The notes beneath the pieces were generated by a model, which saw nothing but the letters and a program-made list of their open reading frames with translations, had not been told where the DNA came from and ran no database searches. A program made the translations under genes and the position numbers. 64,000 nt of DNA from Aricia agestis. Its lineage: Eukaryota; Arthropoda; Insecta; Lepidoptera; Lycaenidae. Positions 23,826-34,657 of the stretch are shown here, in pieces. Each line of letters opens with the position of its first letter. The first letter of the stretch is position 1. The stretch covers positions 23,667,980-23,731,979 of the forward strand of contig NC_056407.1 in the NCBI RefSeq assembly GCF_905147365.1. Direction: 5' to 3'.

Positions 23826-24140
23826 TTTTTTTTATGAAATAAGGGGGCAAACGAGCTAACGGGTCACCTGATGGAAAGCTACTTCCGTCGCCCATGGACA
23901 CTCGCAGCATCAGAAGAGCTGCAGGCGCGTTGTTGGCCTTTTAAGAGGGAATAGGGTAATAGGGGAGGGTAGGGAAGGAAGTAGGAGAGGGTAGGGAAGG
24001 GAAAAGGGTAGAGGATTGGGCCTCCGGTAAACTCACTCACTCGGCGAAACACAGCGCTGTTTCACGCCGGTTTTCTGTGAGCCCGTGATATTTCTCCGGT
24101 CAAGCCGGACCATTAGTGCCGAAGCATGGCTCTCCCACGT
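23826..24140 (-). mobile_element. lepidopteran SINE (Metulj-like), full length
   Basis: Same structure as the copy at 10694: poly(A)/TTTCATAA end at 23826, CT-rich centre, and ACGTGGGAGAGCCATGCTT head at 24140. It lacks one turn of the AGCGCTTGCGCT palindrome. Confidence 0.8.
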
Positions 24141-24885
24141 CAAAAGTGTGAAGCGTCCATACATATTATATCACCTAAACATTTCGGCTGGAGAACATTA
24201 TGTAACGCAAAAGAAAATAAACGCGAGGGAAGATAATTAAAGCATGTGTTTGACCAAAACTTTCACGGGAGAAAGAAAAGAAAATACCTAGTCATTTGAA
24301 ATGTTTCTCTTAGCATTGCTTTTTTAAATGAGACTCAAGCAAAATCTCGCTCAAAGTTCGCTTAGTATTTTTTTAGTTTCACGTAGGAATTAAAATTAAG
24401 AACAGCGTGCGTTTGAGTCTTATTTCATATATTTTTATCTTACTTCAGTTTTGTTTAAGATGGAACTTATTCGTGACATTTGACTTTTTTGCAATTTTCT
24501 CCTTTATCTCAAATCTCAATAATTAAAAACCTCACCATACTTAATTAACGCAAAATACAGAGAAGTAAAAATGTTTGTTTCTCGAAAACACCTATTAATT
24601 GCTTTAAAGCAATTTCCCGAAATCACAGATCGCGACGTGACTCAGCCGGACCTAATCTAGATAAACGTAATTTACGTGGCTAGACTTAGTAGCCATTGCA
24701 GGGTAGTATATTGGCCAAATAAATGTTTTTTTTAATAATTTGTAGCCACGGATTACAATAAGCACTAAGTGCATAAATATAATATTATGCAAAAAATCAA
24801 AATGGATGTTAAAAGGTATATATTGTATAATCAAAATTGAAAGGTAGGTAATTAAAATAATATTACCGTGAAGAAAACACAATAT

Positions 24886-25187
24886 ACGTGGGAGAGCCAT
24901 GCTTCGGCACGAATGGGCCGGCTCGACGTTCCACGTTCTCACAGAAAACCGGCGTGAAACAGCGCTTGCGCTGTGTTTCGCCGAGTGAGTGAGTTTACCG
25001 GAGGTCCGATCCCCTAACCCCTACCCTATTCCCTTCCCTACCCTCCCCTATTACCCTATTCCCTCTTAAAAGGCCGGCAACGCACTTGCAGCTCTTCTGA
25101 TGCTGCGAGTGTCTATGGGCGACGGAAGTTGCTTTCCATCAGGTGACCCGTTTGCTCGTTTGCCCCCTTATTTCATAAAAAAAAATT
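24886..25187 (+). mobile_element. lepidopteran SINE (Metulj-like), full length
   Basis: ACGTGGGAGAGCCATGCTTC head to GCCCCCTTATTTCAT plus A9 tail. A short deletion follows GGCTCGAC. AAACACAA occurs at 24875-24882 and 25188-25195 and may be the target duplication. Confidence 0.85.
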
Positions 25188-25610
25188 AAACACAAAAATG
25201 CAATAACAACTTGAAAATATAATGGTCCTCGGTAATAATTTATTGCCTACATATTATATTTTATACTAGACGTTGAAAAATAATTACAAAAAAATATCCT
25301 GTGGCCAATGTTCAATGTTCTTCGCGTCAAGTAATCCGTTTTTACTGGCCCACCATGCAGATAAGGGAATCGATTTATTCGAAAAAATTGCTTTCAGTGT
25401 ATCACATTAGCGTATGTAAATTAAACAAAATGGAAGCGTGTGATATCCATTTGCGTCCGTGTACGGAAATCTGAAAATCTGGCGTGTTAAACGCAGTGTG
25501 AAAAAAGAAGGTGAAAAAATAGACTACAGTCTGCACTAAGCTTTAGTGTTTAAATTCCATCTGAAAATTAATTAATTAACATACAATAACTATTTAAACA
25601 AAGTAACAGA

Positions 25611-25905
25611 GGAGAGCCATGTTTCAGCACGAATGGGCCGGCTCGACCGGAGAAATTCCACGTTCTCACAGAAAACCGGCGTGAAATAGGGCTTGCGAGT
25701 GAGTGAGTTTACCGGAGGAACAATCCCCTACCCTTTTCCCTTCCCTTACCATCCTTTTCCCCCCTATAGTTACCCTATTCCCTCTTAAAAGGCCGGCAAC
25801 GCACCTGCAGCTCCTCTGATGCTGTGAATGTCCATGTGCGATGGAAGTTGCTTACCATCAGGTGACCCGTTTTCTCGTTTGCCCCATTTTTTCATAAAAA
25901 AATTA
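25611..25905 (+). mobile_element. lepidopteran SINE (Metulj-like), diverged
   Basis: The head lacks the first bases (GAGGAGAGCCATGTTTCAGC), and the GCGCTTGCGCTG palindrome is reduced. The tail and A-run are intact. It lies about 420 bases after the previous copy, in the same orientation. Confidence 0.8.
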
Positions 25906-27431
25906 TATTCGAAAAATATTTGTAATAAAATATGCTCTAGTGATTAAAATTGAAGTTGATATAATAAATAATAATAATTAGAGCTACAGGAAATTTTTTC
26001 GGGTAAGTAAGCGATAAAATTATGATTTCAATAACAAATCTTGATGAAGAAGATTAGAAAGAATTACTGTCGAAATTCAAAACAATCCACGTTGTTGTGA
26101 TGTTAGAAGTGATGACGATCAACCATAATGTACTTGGTACAAATACTTAAACAGCCATCCATATTTATATTCGTAAAGCGTTATAAACGATATTTTATCT
26201 TGGATCCATTAGGTAAACAAGACACAACCGCATAGAGCTATGAGTAATCGACACATCTGGTGTAGCCGCAATGCCAATAATAAATCATATTTTTTAGCGC
26301 ATTTGTGCAAGAAACATTAGTGCTTTAATGAAAGAATGGGTAATAGCAGGTGCGCCATCTGCTTTGTTTCTTTTGAAATTGCATTTTATTGTTTCTTTAT
26401 TAGATATTTTATGTGGTGTAGTGTTTTGTGCCGATTAGTAAATTACGACCCGACTGCATCAGAAATAAGTTAATGTTTTTCTATATAACATTCGTTATGC
26501 GTATTTCTTAACAATTTTTACATTTTAAGTTTATTTTAGAAATAAAATGTTAATATAATTTATAGCGGCTACGCCGGCTAGAATCGTAGAAAGGCCTAAC
26601 TAGACCCATGTTGGGAACTTGTCACGACTTTTTGTGCAAAAAATCAAAGGCCCACTCAGAATATTTCAGGATCAAAGCTCTTGAAGCCTAGAATTTCAGC
26701 AAATAAAAGTTAAGTAAAACATTTTTCCCGGCGTCTCTTCAAACAAAATTTTTATTTGAGCCCAAAGCCCGCTGCTGGAGAGCGGCAAAATGGTCCGCGA
26801 ACACTCTGAATTATTAATGTTATTGTAGAGATTCTTAGGAGGCATTTCTGTATTATTTTCATTATCCAACCCAAATGAAGACTGGGGTAATAATTTTGTC
26901 GTTGTAAAGAATACAATTTCGCGTTATTACTTTTGAGGGCTTTGTTTTTGTTTGAGAGTTATTTTTTATGAGTTTTTATGGTACCGAATTATGGGCTTAC
27001 GATTTGCGATTCATGGGAGATTATGGTGGCATCAAAGTTTGATGACGATAAACGTAATAAAAACCCTAATTTCAGCTCATACATAGGGAAACACGGTTTG
27101 TTTTCGTCGACTTTGAAGTTTGATTGTATGAATTTTATACCAGTCTCGAGCGAAATAAATAAGCCACTTGCTCTGGTCCGTTGCGGCATTGCAGCGATGA
27201 GGTTCTGACGTTTATATTATTTTAGTGTAATAAGCCACATTGATGACTGTATTGATTCGTTAACTCGGTGTATGAATTGATGAAGGACAAATTAAGAAGA
27301 TGTGACTTTAAACAGAATAAAAAAGAGGAGAAGAAGTGGGAGATAGTTGTGCGGTCGCACTACTGTACTATAAGTTATGATGCGTCGCTGCAACGCAAAG
27401 CCATGTTACTGTCGCAGGCACATTGTATAAT
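25906..27431. other. unannotated DNA
   Basis: The stretch 26978-27208 has overlapping open frames on both strands (76 and 66 codons) and moderate G+C, but no recognisable protein and no clear splice sites. Confidence 0.35.
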
Positions 27432-27593
27432 TAGCCTTATTACATTACGGCTAGCCGTATTGAATAACGTATAGCGCCGAATGCATTCCGGCGTTTTTTT
27501 ATTCAGCCGCATTCAATCCGGCTAAACGTCGACACGCCGCATTACAAAACTGCGCCGTTTTTTAAAACGGCTAGCCGTAATGTAATACGGCTA
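27432..27593. mobile_element. palindrome-rich MITE, 27-bp TIR
   Basis: TAGCCTTATTACATTACGGC (then TAGCCGT) at 27432 is inverted with one mismatch at 27567-27593. The interior is a series of GCCG-N-CGGC modules: GCCGAATGCATTCCGGC, GCCGCATTCAATCCGGC and GCCGCATTACAAAACTGCGC. About 162 bp. Confidence 0.8.
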
Positions 27594-27861
27594 AATATAC
27601 AATCCGCCTGCGATATTACCATTGCGTAATTCTGTTTCTATGACCCTCTTTGGTGCAATGTGGTCTCACCTTGATCACTGGGGTTGTTCAACCAAGTAGA
27701 TATTATGACTTATATTGTTGCAGGATGCAATGAGACTACGATGAAAGATTTAAATGATAGCTCTTATTCTTTTTATAATATTACTCAATGCCTAACAGAC
27801 TAATGGTATTTTTGGAATATAATATTTTGTTTGCAATTAGCACCATCGATGAAAACTTTTA

Positions 27862-28092
27862 TTGTATGTGTATGTGTGCCTTGTAGAGATTTCACTGTGA
27901 AAGTAGCAGCGCTGAAAGAACAAATTTTTCTTTTTACTTTTGTATGGGGAAACTCTTCACGATGGGGCACTTGCCTATACAAAAATGAAAAAAAAAATTG
28001 GTCTTTCAGTGCTGCTACTTTCACAGTGAACTCTTTACAAGGAACACGTACACACCCTACATTATTATCACTTAGTTTTGTTACACCCTGTA
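27862..28092. mobile_element. repeat family 'GGGTGTAAC', fullest copy (foldback)
   Basis: The left arm GTGCCTTGTAGAGATTTCAC then TGTGAAAGTAGCAGCGCTG pairs with the right arm CAGTGCTGCTACTTTCACAG then TGAACTCTTTACAAGGAAC. Between them CTTTTGTATGGGGAAACTC and GCCTATACAAAAATG are also inverted. Right end is TTGTTACACCCTGTA. A non-autonomous element; superfamily not determined. Related pieces at 12838, 19672, 41985 and 56090. Confidence 0.7.
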
Positions 28093-28193
28093 ATATATAA
28101 TATTATTTCGCAATTAGGTTAGTAATAAAAGAAATAAAAGTCAAGAAAATCAGTCAGAAAACAAAACGTTAACTTTTTAAATCGAATCATTAA

Positions 28194-29178
28194 CCCTAGA
28201 ACCCTACATGGGGTGCACATGCACCCCAGACCGATTTGTTTTTTAAATATTTCAGTTAGTTTTATATCCACGTATTCGCGCGTCGGAGTACTTTAGTTTA
28301 GTGTCAACAGCTCGCGTTACGTCAGTGCCACGGCGATGGCCGCGAAGTGTGGTCGCCTGTATAAGTGCTGTGGGGTACGCCAGAACCCCAGTGTAGGAAA
28401 ATCGTAAGTAAATTAATTTATTACGTGTTTGAATATTATTGATGAATTTATATATTTGTATATAATATGTTATTATATTTTATTATTTATAAAATAAATA
28501 CTCATATATGAATGAAATACTGATATTTTTAAGACATTATGTAAGTAGAATTCGATGAACTTTATTTATTTGGTTTCAGATGGCTGTCAGAAGTTTGAAT
28601 GAATTAAAAAACCAGGCGTTGGCCAATGTGTTTATTTTATGGGCTATTGAATGCAGTTGGAATTAATTCCTGGGTTCTTTACAAATGTTCGAAATCAAAT
28701 AATAAGCCAAAAATAAACTTTCGGCGAACATTTTTGAAACAATTAGGCTTGGAACTTATTCATGAACATTTGGAGGACCGTTACCGAATGCCAACTTTGA
28801 GGAGGGATATAAAAGATTCCATCGCAGCAATCATCAAAAAACCCCTAGATCCTACAACCCCTGTTTCCTCTCGTGCCACACAAGGACGGTGTGGCTTTTG
28901 TCCAAGGTCCAAGGACAGAAAAACCAGGACTATGTGCCAAAGATGCAAAATACCTATTTGCTTAGAGCATCAAGTAAAAGTTTGCACAAAATGCTCAAAC
29001 TAAGTTTATCGTAGATTAATAAGGCTGATTTGTGATCTCAAAATACTATTTTTTTATAATAAAAATAATTTTCATTAATTGTTTTTTCATTTTAAGAATT
29101 ACAGTCATTTTAGTATGGGGTACCCCAGTACCCCAGTGTAGGAATAACATGTGCGCCAGATAGTGTAGGACTCTAGGG
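28194..29178 (+). mobile_element. internally deleted piggyBac element
   Basis: TTAA stands at 28190-28193 and 29179-29182, the duplicated target of piggyBac elements. Terminal repeats are CCCTAGAACCCTACA and its near-complement TGTAGGACTCTAGGG (2 mismatches of 15). Subterminal ACCCCAGTGTAGGAA occurs at 28385-28399 and 29130-29144, and GGGGTGCACATGCACCCC forms a near-palindrome near the left end. The 985-bp element keeps only the transposase C-terminus, so it is non-autonomous. Confidence 0.85.
28608..29003 (+). pseudogene. piggyBac transposase C-terminal remnant with cysteine-rich domain
   Basis: The frame is open from 28608, with the first ATG at 28626, and reads RRWPMCLFYGLLNAVGINSW at its start, the end of the piggyBac RNase-H-like catalytic domain. 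The last 40 residues, from CGFCPRS to CTKCSN, have the spacing CxxC...CxxCxxxxCxxHxxxxxCxxC of the cysteine-rich domain that contacts the terminal repeats. The catalytic Asp residues lie upstream in the family and are missing. The frame has no stop until its natural end. An upstream intron (28404-28579, GTAAGT...TTTCAG) and an ATG at 28580 with about ten codons (MAVRSLNEL) look like the original transposase start, now joined out of frame to this part. Confidence 0.8.
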
Positions 29179-29247
29179 TTAAAAAGTCTACATGTACTAA
29201 GAATTAATATTAACAGGTTTGTTTATTTGGATTTGTAATTGAATTAA

Positions 29248-29546
29248 GAAGTTTTAAAAAGAGCGGATTGTGAATGCCAACTAATGAATATCATCATCCA
29301 AAGAAAGGTCGCTTTTTTCAGTCACCTACAAAAAGGATCCCAATATGAATTTATACGGTTGATCATAGAGGGTAGATTTCCGGGAAAGAGACCACCTGGT
29401 AGACCAAGAAGAAAATTGATAGATTACATAAAGGATTGGACCAGATGTAGCTACCCACAATTAAAGAATTAGCCCAAGACCGGAAGACATTCAACCAGCT
29501 GACCGCCGAACTTCGTTATGAAGAGGGCACTAAATGATGATGATTG
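29248..29546 (+). pseudogene. LINE ORF2 C-terminal fragment, frameshifted
   Basis: The frame from 29248 reads EVLKRADCECQLMNIIIQRK, then RLIIEGRFPGKRPPGRPRRK and IKDWTRCSYPQL, a common insect LINE tail. At about 29455-29465 the homologous reading moves to another frame, continuing KELAQDRKTFNQLTAEL and ending RYEEGTK plus stop near 29535. So one small indel separates the two pieces. TGATGATGAT at the end may be the 3' repeat tail. Reverse-transcriptase domain absent. Confidence 0.75.
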
Positions 29547-30124
29547 TTTATTTATTTTTCTGCGGTACCGATTTTAATAGAATTTGAATCTTATTAAAGG
29601 ATATTATTTACCGCAGGTGTATTTACTGTTAAAGTGGCGGGCAACATCTAGCTCATATTTTTGCACGCGCTGTTCTTAAACCCAAAATTCACTTTCCTCA
29701 CCTCGAATTTAATACGACCATCAAAGGATGTTTGGAATATTCATTAGTACTCCACAGTCACAAAGGCTCTTACAATTAGTCACATAAACTTACATAATAG
29801 CTTGATAATTAGTATACATGAGAGGGAAGTTACCTTAACTCTCGGAAAGTCAGTCCGCCGTGGAGCTTAACTGCTTACAACAGTTACCCTTTTCAGGAGT
29901 TAACGTACAATGGTACATACGAAGTTTGGACGCAACAAATTGAACGACAAAACAAATACATCTCGGCTGAGCCAGTGACTTTGTGAATGCTAAGTGTAAA
30001 TGTATATGTAACGTATTGTAGTAACTTAAAGGTCAGTAATATTATCTTATAGTATAGATATAACGCTATAACATAATATTATTATATTAGATAGTATCGC
30101 CGTGGCCCGTGCGTGATGAAATTC

Positions 30125-30281
30125 GGGTCTGTAGGCCTACTACGAAACCATTTTGAGACTCAAACAATCGGAAGAGAATGCCGCGTCCTGCTCTAACAAC
30201 GTCATTTCACGTTTGTAAGAGTAGGATGCAACATTCTCGTACGATTGTTTGAGTCTCAAAACCGTTACGTGGTATGGGCCC
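30125..30281. mobile_element. MITE/foldback, 20-bp perfect inner arms
   Basis: TTTTGAGACTCAAACAATCG (30151-30170) is inverted perfectly at 30242-30261. The outer ends GGGTCTGTAGGCCTACTACG and CGTGGTATGGGCCC are a weaker inverted pair, and GAGAATGCCGCGTCCTGCTC / GAGTAGGATGCAACATTCTC continue inwards. Confidence 0.75.
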
Positions 30282-30493
30282 TGGATAACCATGAATACGG
30301 TAAGCTGTAGATTTATATGAAACGCATGGAGGAAGCCGCAGACAAAGCTAAGAACAAGCGTTTACACATAATATGAATGGTACCACTTTATGAGAAGCTA
30401 ATAATATAAGTTTATAGTATTTACATAAGAAGCCCGATGCATTTTCTTGTATAGTTAATTAAATCTTCTAATTTAATTTGATTTATAGATAAA

Positions 30494-30804
30494 TCTTATA
30501 TATAAAATTCTCGTGTCACAATGTTAGTCACCGTACTCCTCCGAAACGGCTTTACTGATTTTTACCTATACGCATATTCAGTAGGTCTGAGAATCGGCTA
30601 CTGGGTACTTTTTTATTGATAAGTGCATTTATTGAATAAATAATAGTAAAATATTACAACTCGAGACTGACGGCGACTATTGTTTGTGCGACGGGATAGC
30701 GATGGACGATGCCATGGTGACATACTTATTTAGTCACTTCCATAAAATAATACGGGCGAAATACACACATTATATGGCAAAGAAACGTTTGCCGGGACAG
30801 CTAG
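30494..30804 (+). mobile_element. non-autonomous Helitron, complete
   Basis: 5' TCTTATATATAAAATTCTCG with host A before it. 3' stem GGCAAA-GAAACG-TTTGCC (30776-30793), GGGACAG, CTAG at 30801-30804, host T. Body contains TCTGAGAATCGGCTACTGG. No coding. Confidence 0.85.
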
Positions 30805-31620
30805 TTAATAAATAAGTTAACATTTGCATTTTAGTAAAATGTGATGCTATCGAAGCCTCTACTTTTGTTTGGATGTTGTATTGTTCAGAACGCTCCATTT
30901 TAGTTTCCACTTAAATTTTAAGTGAAAATAATACCTTCTTACCTTTAAGAAGAGCCCATTTTGCTCGGCTTAAAATTCGCTTATAACGCTGCATGTTGCA
31001 TAGATTCTGACGACATGTTTTAAGCTAATGGACCAAGCTACTTTTAGTTTTAATGATCTTTACTACGGAGTTAATGTTGCATTACAAAATGCGCCTCGAA
31101 AATGGTTTCCCTTAAGCCCGTTCATGTTTTTGAAAAGCTTATTTTTCATAACATTAGTGTTTTGTTAAAACTAAGCAAAAGTTTGCTCGACGCGTTAGGA
31201 AACTTTAGCATAACTGACTATTTCCGTACTAAAGAGAAAGTTATGTGTTTTGATATTCAAACTAGGTTTTATTATATTTGCTTTATTATATGTGCTTTTT
31301 GGGAAAGTTCAGTATAAATCGTTTCCGAAAAGTGACTGTTACTCATCTCATCGTATCAGACATCAATTTTATAATGACTTACTGTTGATGTAGTAGAAGA
31401 GAGTTTTAGTCTGTCTAGGCAGGCATAATTGTCTGCCTGTCACCAAGTTTCAAGTCTTCAGGAATAAACCGATAAGATGAGCATGAAGACGCAAGAAAAA
31501 GACGCAGAAAAAATACCGAGAACAACCATAATATTCTGCATCACAACAAAATATACTATTCTTTAGCACGGCTATCCAACGACGTCAATTGTAGACTTAC
31601 GTATCTACGTATATAAGTTA

Positions 31621-31942
31621 CTAGCTGTCCCGGCAAACGCTGTTTTGCCATATTAAGTATTTCACCCATATTATTTTATTGAAACTAAAATATAAGTATG
31701 GCAACGTCCATCGCTATCCCGTCACACAAACAATTAAATGGTCGCCATCGATTTCAAGTTGTAATATTTTACTATTATTAATTTATTCAACAAATGCACT
31801 TATCAATATAAAAAAGAAGCCAGTAGCCGAATCTCAGACCTACTGAATATTTACTTTATACAATTTATTAAAAATCAGTAAATCTATTTCGGAGGAGTAC
31901 GGTAACTATAATTGGGACACGAGAATTTTATATAATATAAGA
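31621..31942 (-). mobile_element. non-autonomous Helitron, complete, inverted partner
   Basis: Same family as 30494 on the other strand: CTAG at 31621-31624 after host A, CTGTCCCGGCAAACGCTGTT then TTGCC, and the TC end at 31942-31941 (…ATATAAGA on the plus strand). Similarity spans the whole length. The pair is separated by about 820 bases. Confidence 0.85.
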
Positions 31943-32168
31943 TAAGTACTCACTACATATTAATTCATTAATTAAATAAACATAATATTTTCAGCTTACC
32001 AAATGCAGTCCATAAATTATTATAAAAACTCTTACCTGAAACAAAATAAATCCAAATTAGTATGTGACAAAATTCATATATCTAATTAAAAGTTTACAAA
32101 CACTGAGTTGAAACTTTACCATTAGGTTTACTTTAAATGTGGCTACAATATTTTAAAAATGTAAACGT

Positions 32169-32212
32169 TAATGCCTACATAAAGTTTCAAAATTAACTTT
32201 ATGTAGGCATTA
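32169..32212. repeat. perfect 18-bp hairpin
   Basis: TAATGCCTACATAAAGTT and AACTTTATGTAGGCATTA around TCAAAATT. It abuts the repeat starting at 32216. Confidence 0.85.
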
Positions 32213-32215
32213 AGA

Positions 32216-32519
32216 GGAGTCCACACCACCGTTTTTCCATACAAACGTTGTCCCCTGTTTCCTCCCTGGATAATGCCGGTAGAGTTATGATTTTTTCCTG
32301 AATATCTATGGCCACTATTAGCATGTCCAGTATGTTTTCTTTTTTTTTCATAACTTTATTATTTATTATTAAAAAAGATATGAACGTCCAAAAACCCAAA
32401 AAAATTGCCAGATTTTCCTCTGTGTTCATACACCCAGAAAACAAAACTGGCTAAAATATAAATAAAAAAGTAAAACATAGGAACACAGCTCAAGCCTTGC
32501 TTTAATTCTTAATGAAAAA
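32216..32519 (-). repeat. dispersed repeat, inverted partner at 36690-36985
   Basis: CCGTTTTTCCATACAAACGT, TTGTCCCCTGTTTCCTCCCT, GGATAATGCCGGTAGAGTTA, TATCTATGGCCACTATTAGC, GTTTTCT and CACAGCTCAAGCCTTGCTTT all recur inverted in the second copy 4.2 kb away. No coding. Class unknown. Confidence 0.75.
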
Positions 32520-33379
32520 AATATTATAATAATTAAATATCCGTTATCTTGCACAAGTGCAGGTAAGATGTTGTCAAAACCAAAATGTATAATTCCTGTG
32601 ACATTTGGTGTGAATATCGGTAAATAGGGCTATTTCTTCCGTGAATTTCAGCTAAAACATCGTTTTAATAACTTTATTATCCTATTCATTGGAATATCAT
32701 TGCGTCTTTTTCAAATTGAAATGTATCAAGTTTTACATTCCTTTGCCCAGTTTTGTAGCAATTATTGATGGTATTCCCTGGTATTTATTTACTTATACGC
32801 CATCTAGTTACTAAAATGGAAACTGTTTGACAATCAAATTAAAAAAATAGGAAAATCCCTCATTAAAAGACCGTAAAATGCATTTAGAAACATTTGTAAT
32901 TAGTAAAAAGTTAAAAAGTCATAATAAGGCGCACAAGGCTAGACCTAACTATATTATTTTGCTAGTTACAAGTTACAAACTTACAACCTCTATCTTGTCA
33001 CTTGTAAATAGCAAAATAGTGTTTACCTTAAGTTAATGGTAGCCTCCCATTAGTTATTGACTGTTTAAACCGATCACAATATGAGATTACTACAAACTTG
33101 TTTCTAATTGGCGCTACTTATAATTATTATCTACTTTGCGATGGATTGAAAAGGCAAATAAACTACCATAACTAACCCTTAATATAGTCTAACTTAACAT
33201 CTAAAGGCAAAGGGTGGAGCAGCATAAAATCTAAGGAAATCGGAAAATGTCGGATCTACTGGCCGCCACACCGACTGGGACCTCACCGTTCAAAACATTA
33301 ATATTATTATTATGCAATTTATAAAACAATAAATGTATATATTTATTTATTATATGTATAACATATTATACTCTATTCT

Positions 33380-33427
33380 ATTAAATATACATATACACAT
33401 ATATATATATAAAAAAAAAAAAAAAAA
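33380..33427 (+). repeat. AT-rich simple repeat ending in A17
   Basis: TATACATATACACATATATATATATA is followed by a run of 16-17 A (to about 33427). It may be a retrotransposon 3' tail, but no identifiable element precedes it. Confidence 0.4.
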
Positions 33428-33576
33428 TGTGTCCATGGCGTGATGGACCACAATTAATTAAAATTCATAATATTATTTCAATTATCCTTGGTGCGAAAAA
33501 TCTAAATAATAAAATAACAAAAAAAGGATATGGACGAACAGTCTATAGACGGCCCCAATTTTATAATAATAAAAAT

Positions 33577-33912
33577 ATAATAGTACGGGTTCCCTAGAAC
33601 ATTTTTTATTACTATCAAGCTAATTTTTCGTGAGTAGCTTCATTTTGATAAGACGAATAACTATTTCCTCTCCGGAAAATCTCGAAAGTGGTAGCTAACA
33701 GAGACAGAAAGGATATAATATTTCGATTTGATGGTCCTAAAATATTGATTGTTCTATTTGTAGGACAATGTTACTCTTAATTATATGACTATCACCACTT
33801 TCGAGATTTTTCGCAGAGGAAATTATTGCTGTTCGTCTTATCAAAATGAAGCTACTCACGAAAAATTAGCTTGATAGTAATAAAAAATGTTCTAGGGAAC
33901 CCGTACTATTAT
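33577..33912. mobile_element. foldback element with about 118-bp TIRs
   Basis: ATAATAGTACGGGTTCCCTA at the left and TAGGGAACCCGTACTATTAT at the right begin arms that pair through TTACTATCAAGCTAATTTTT, CGTGAGTAGCTTCATTTTGA and CTCGAAAGTGGT with few mismatches. The centre is about 100 bases. A one-armed relative is at 54722. Confidence 0.85.
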
Positions 33913-34469
33913 ACTCCTTGACTTGAAACTTCTCAGAATCGAAAACAGATTCTCATAGCAATAATTATAATTTAACATATTCGTAACCACAAACTTAAAC
34001 AGAAATATTGCTCTGCAAAGTCCTATACCCAGAATAGAAATGTATTTTGGACAATACTAAAAGATATAGTGTAGTTTGAAACTAATTTATATTAGTGTGT
34101 AGTGTACATTGTAAATAGGTAAACAGAGACCTAGGAGTTAATATTGACATGTAAACTTAGTGTTTACCGAATACTAAGTTGCAATCGAACCAAGTTTACC
34201 GAGGAAGTTCTGAACTATTTCTAGTAACAGCATTGGATACTGAACTATATACTCGTAAATAAGTAAATTCGTGAATATTGCTTCGACTTTGCTTTTTGCT
34301 GTAGACACGCTTGTATTTTTGGTAATTTTATGAAGGTGGAGAATGTTTTGGTCTAGTAAGTATGTGTCGAATAGTTGTTAGTATACGTTTAAAGATGCTT
34401 ATACTTAGCAGCGGACTTTTGAGGAATTTGCAAAACACGTCATTACGAACACGTCGGTTTCAAACGTAT

Positions 34470-34657
34470 GAACGCCTCCGTGGTCCAGTGGTTAAGAACG
34501 TGGCTTTTGACTCGGAGGTCGTGGGTTCGATTCCCGCGTTGGAAACATGTTATTTCTAAGTTTGGATAGGACAATGCAGCCTGATCGCCTGATTGTCTGA
34601 CAAGTAAGATGATCCACGCGTCGGATGGGCATGTAAAAAGTCGTGTGGGAGTTATTA
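34470..34657 (+). mobile_element. tRNA-derived SINE with perfect 12-bp target duplication
   Basis: TTTCAAACGTAT occurs at 34458-34469 and 34658-34669. The head GCCTCCGTGGTCCAGTGGTT holds a pol III A box (TGGTCCAGTGG, 34481-34491) and B box (GGTTCGATTCC, 34524-34534). The body has GGACAATGCAGCCTGATCGC and AAGTAAGATGATCCACGCGT then CGGATGGGCATG. The acceptor and anticodon stems pair poorly, so this is not a working tRNA gene. Other copies at 52927 (+) and 59925 (-). Confidence 0.85.

Noticed and set aside
26978..27208. 76-codon plus-strand frame
   Set aside because: The opposite strand is equally open, no domain or splice sites are visible; kept only as an unannotated stretch.
27800..28100. 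Overlapping 74- and 89-codon frames on both strands
   Set aside because: They mirror each other because the DNA is a foldback repeat; similar peptide strings such as FSAATFTV on both strands come from the inverted arms.
34473..34546. A functional tRNA gene
   Set aside because: A and B boxes are good, but acceptor and anticodon stems pair poorly, the sequence continues into a SINE body, and a 12-base target duplication flanks the whole unit.
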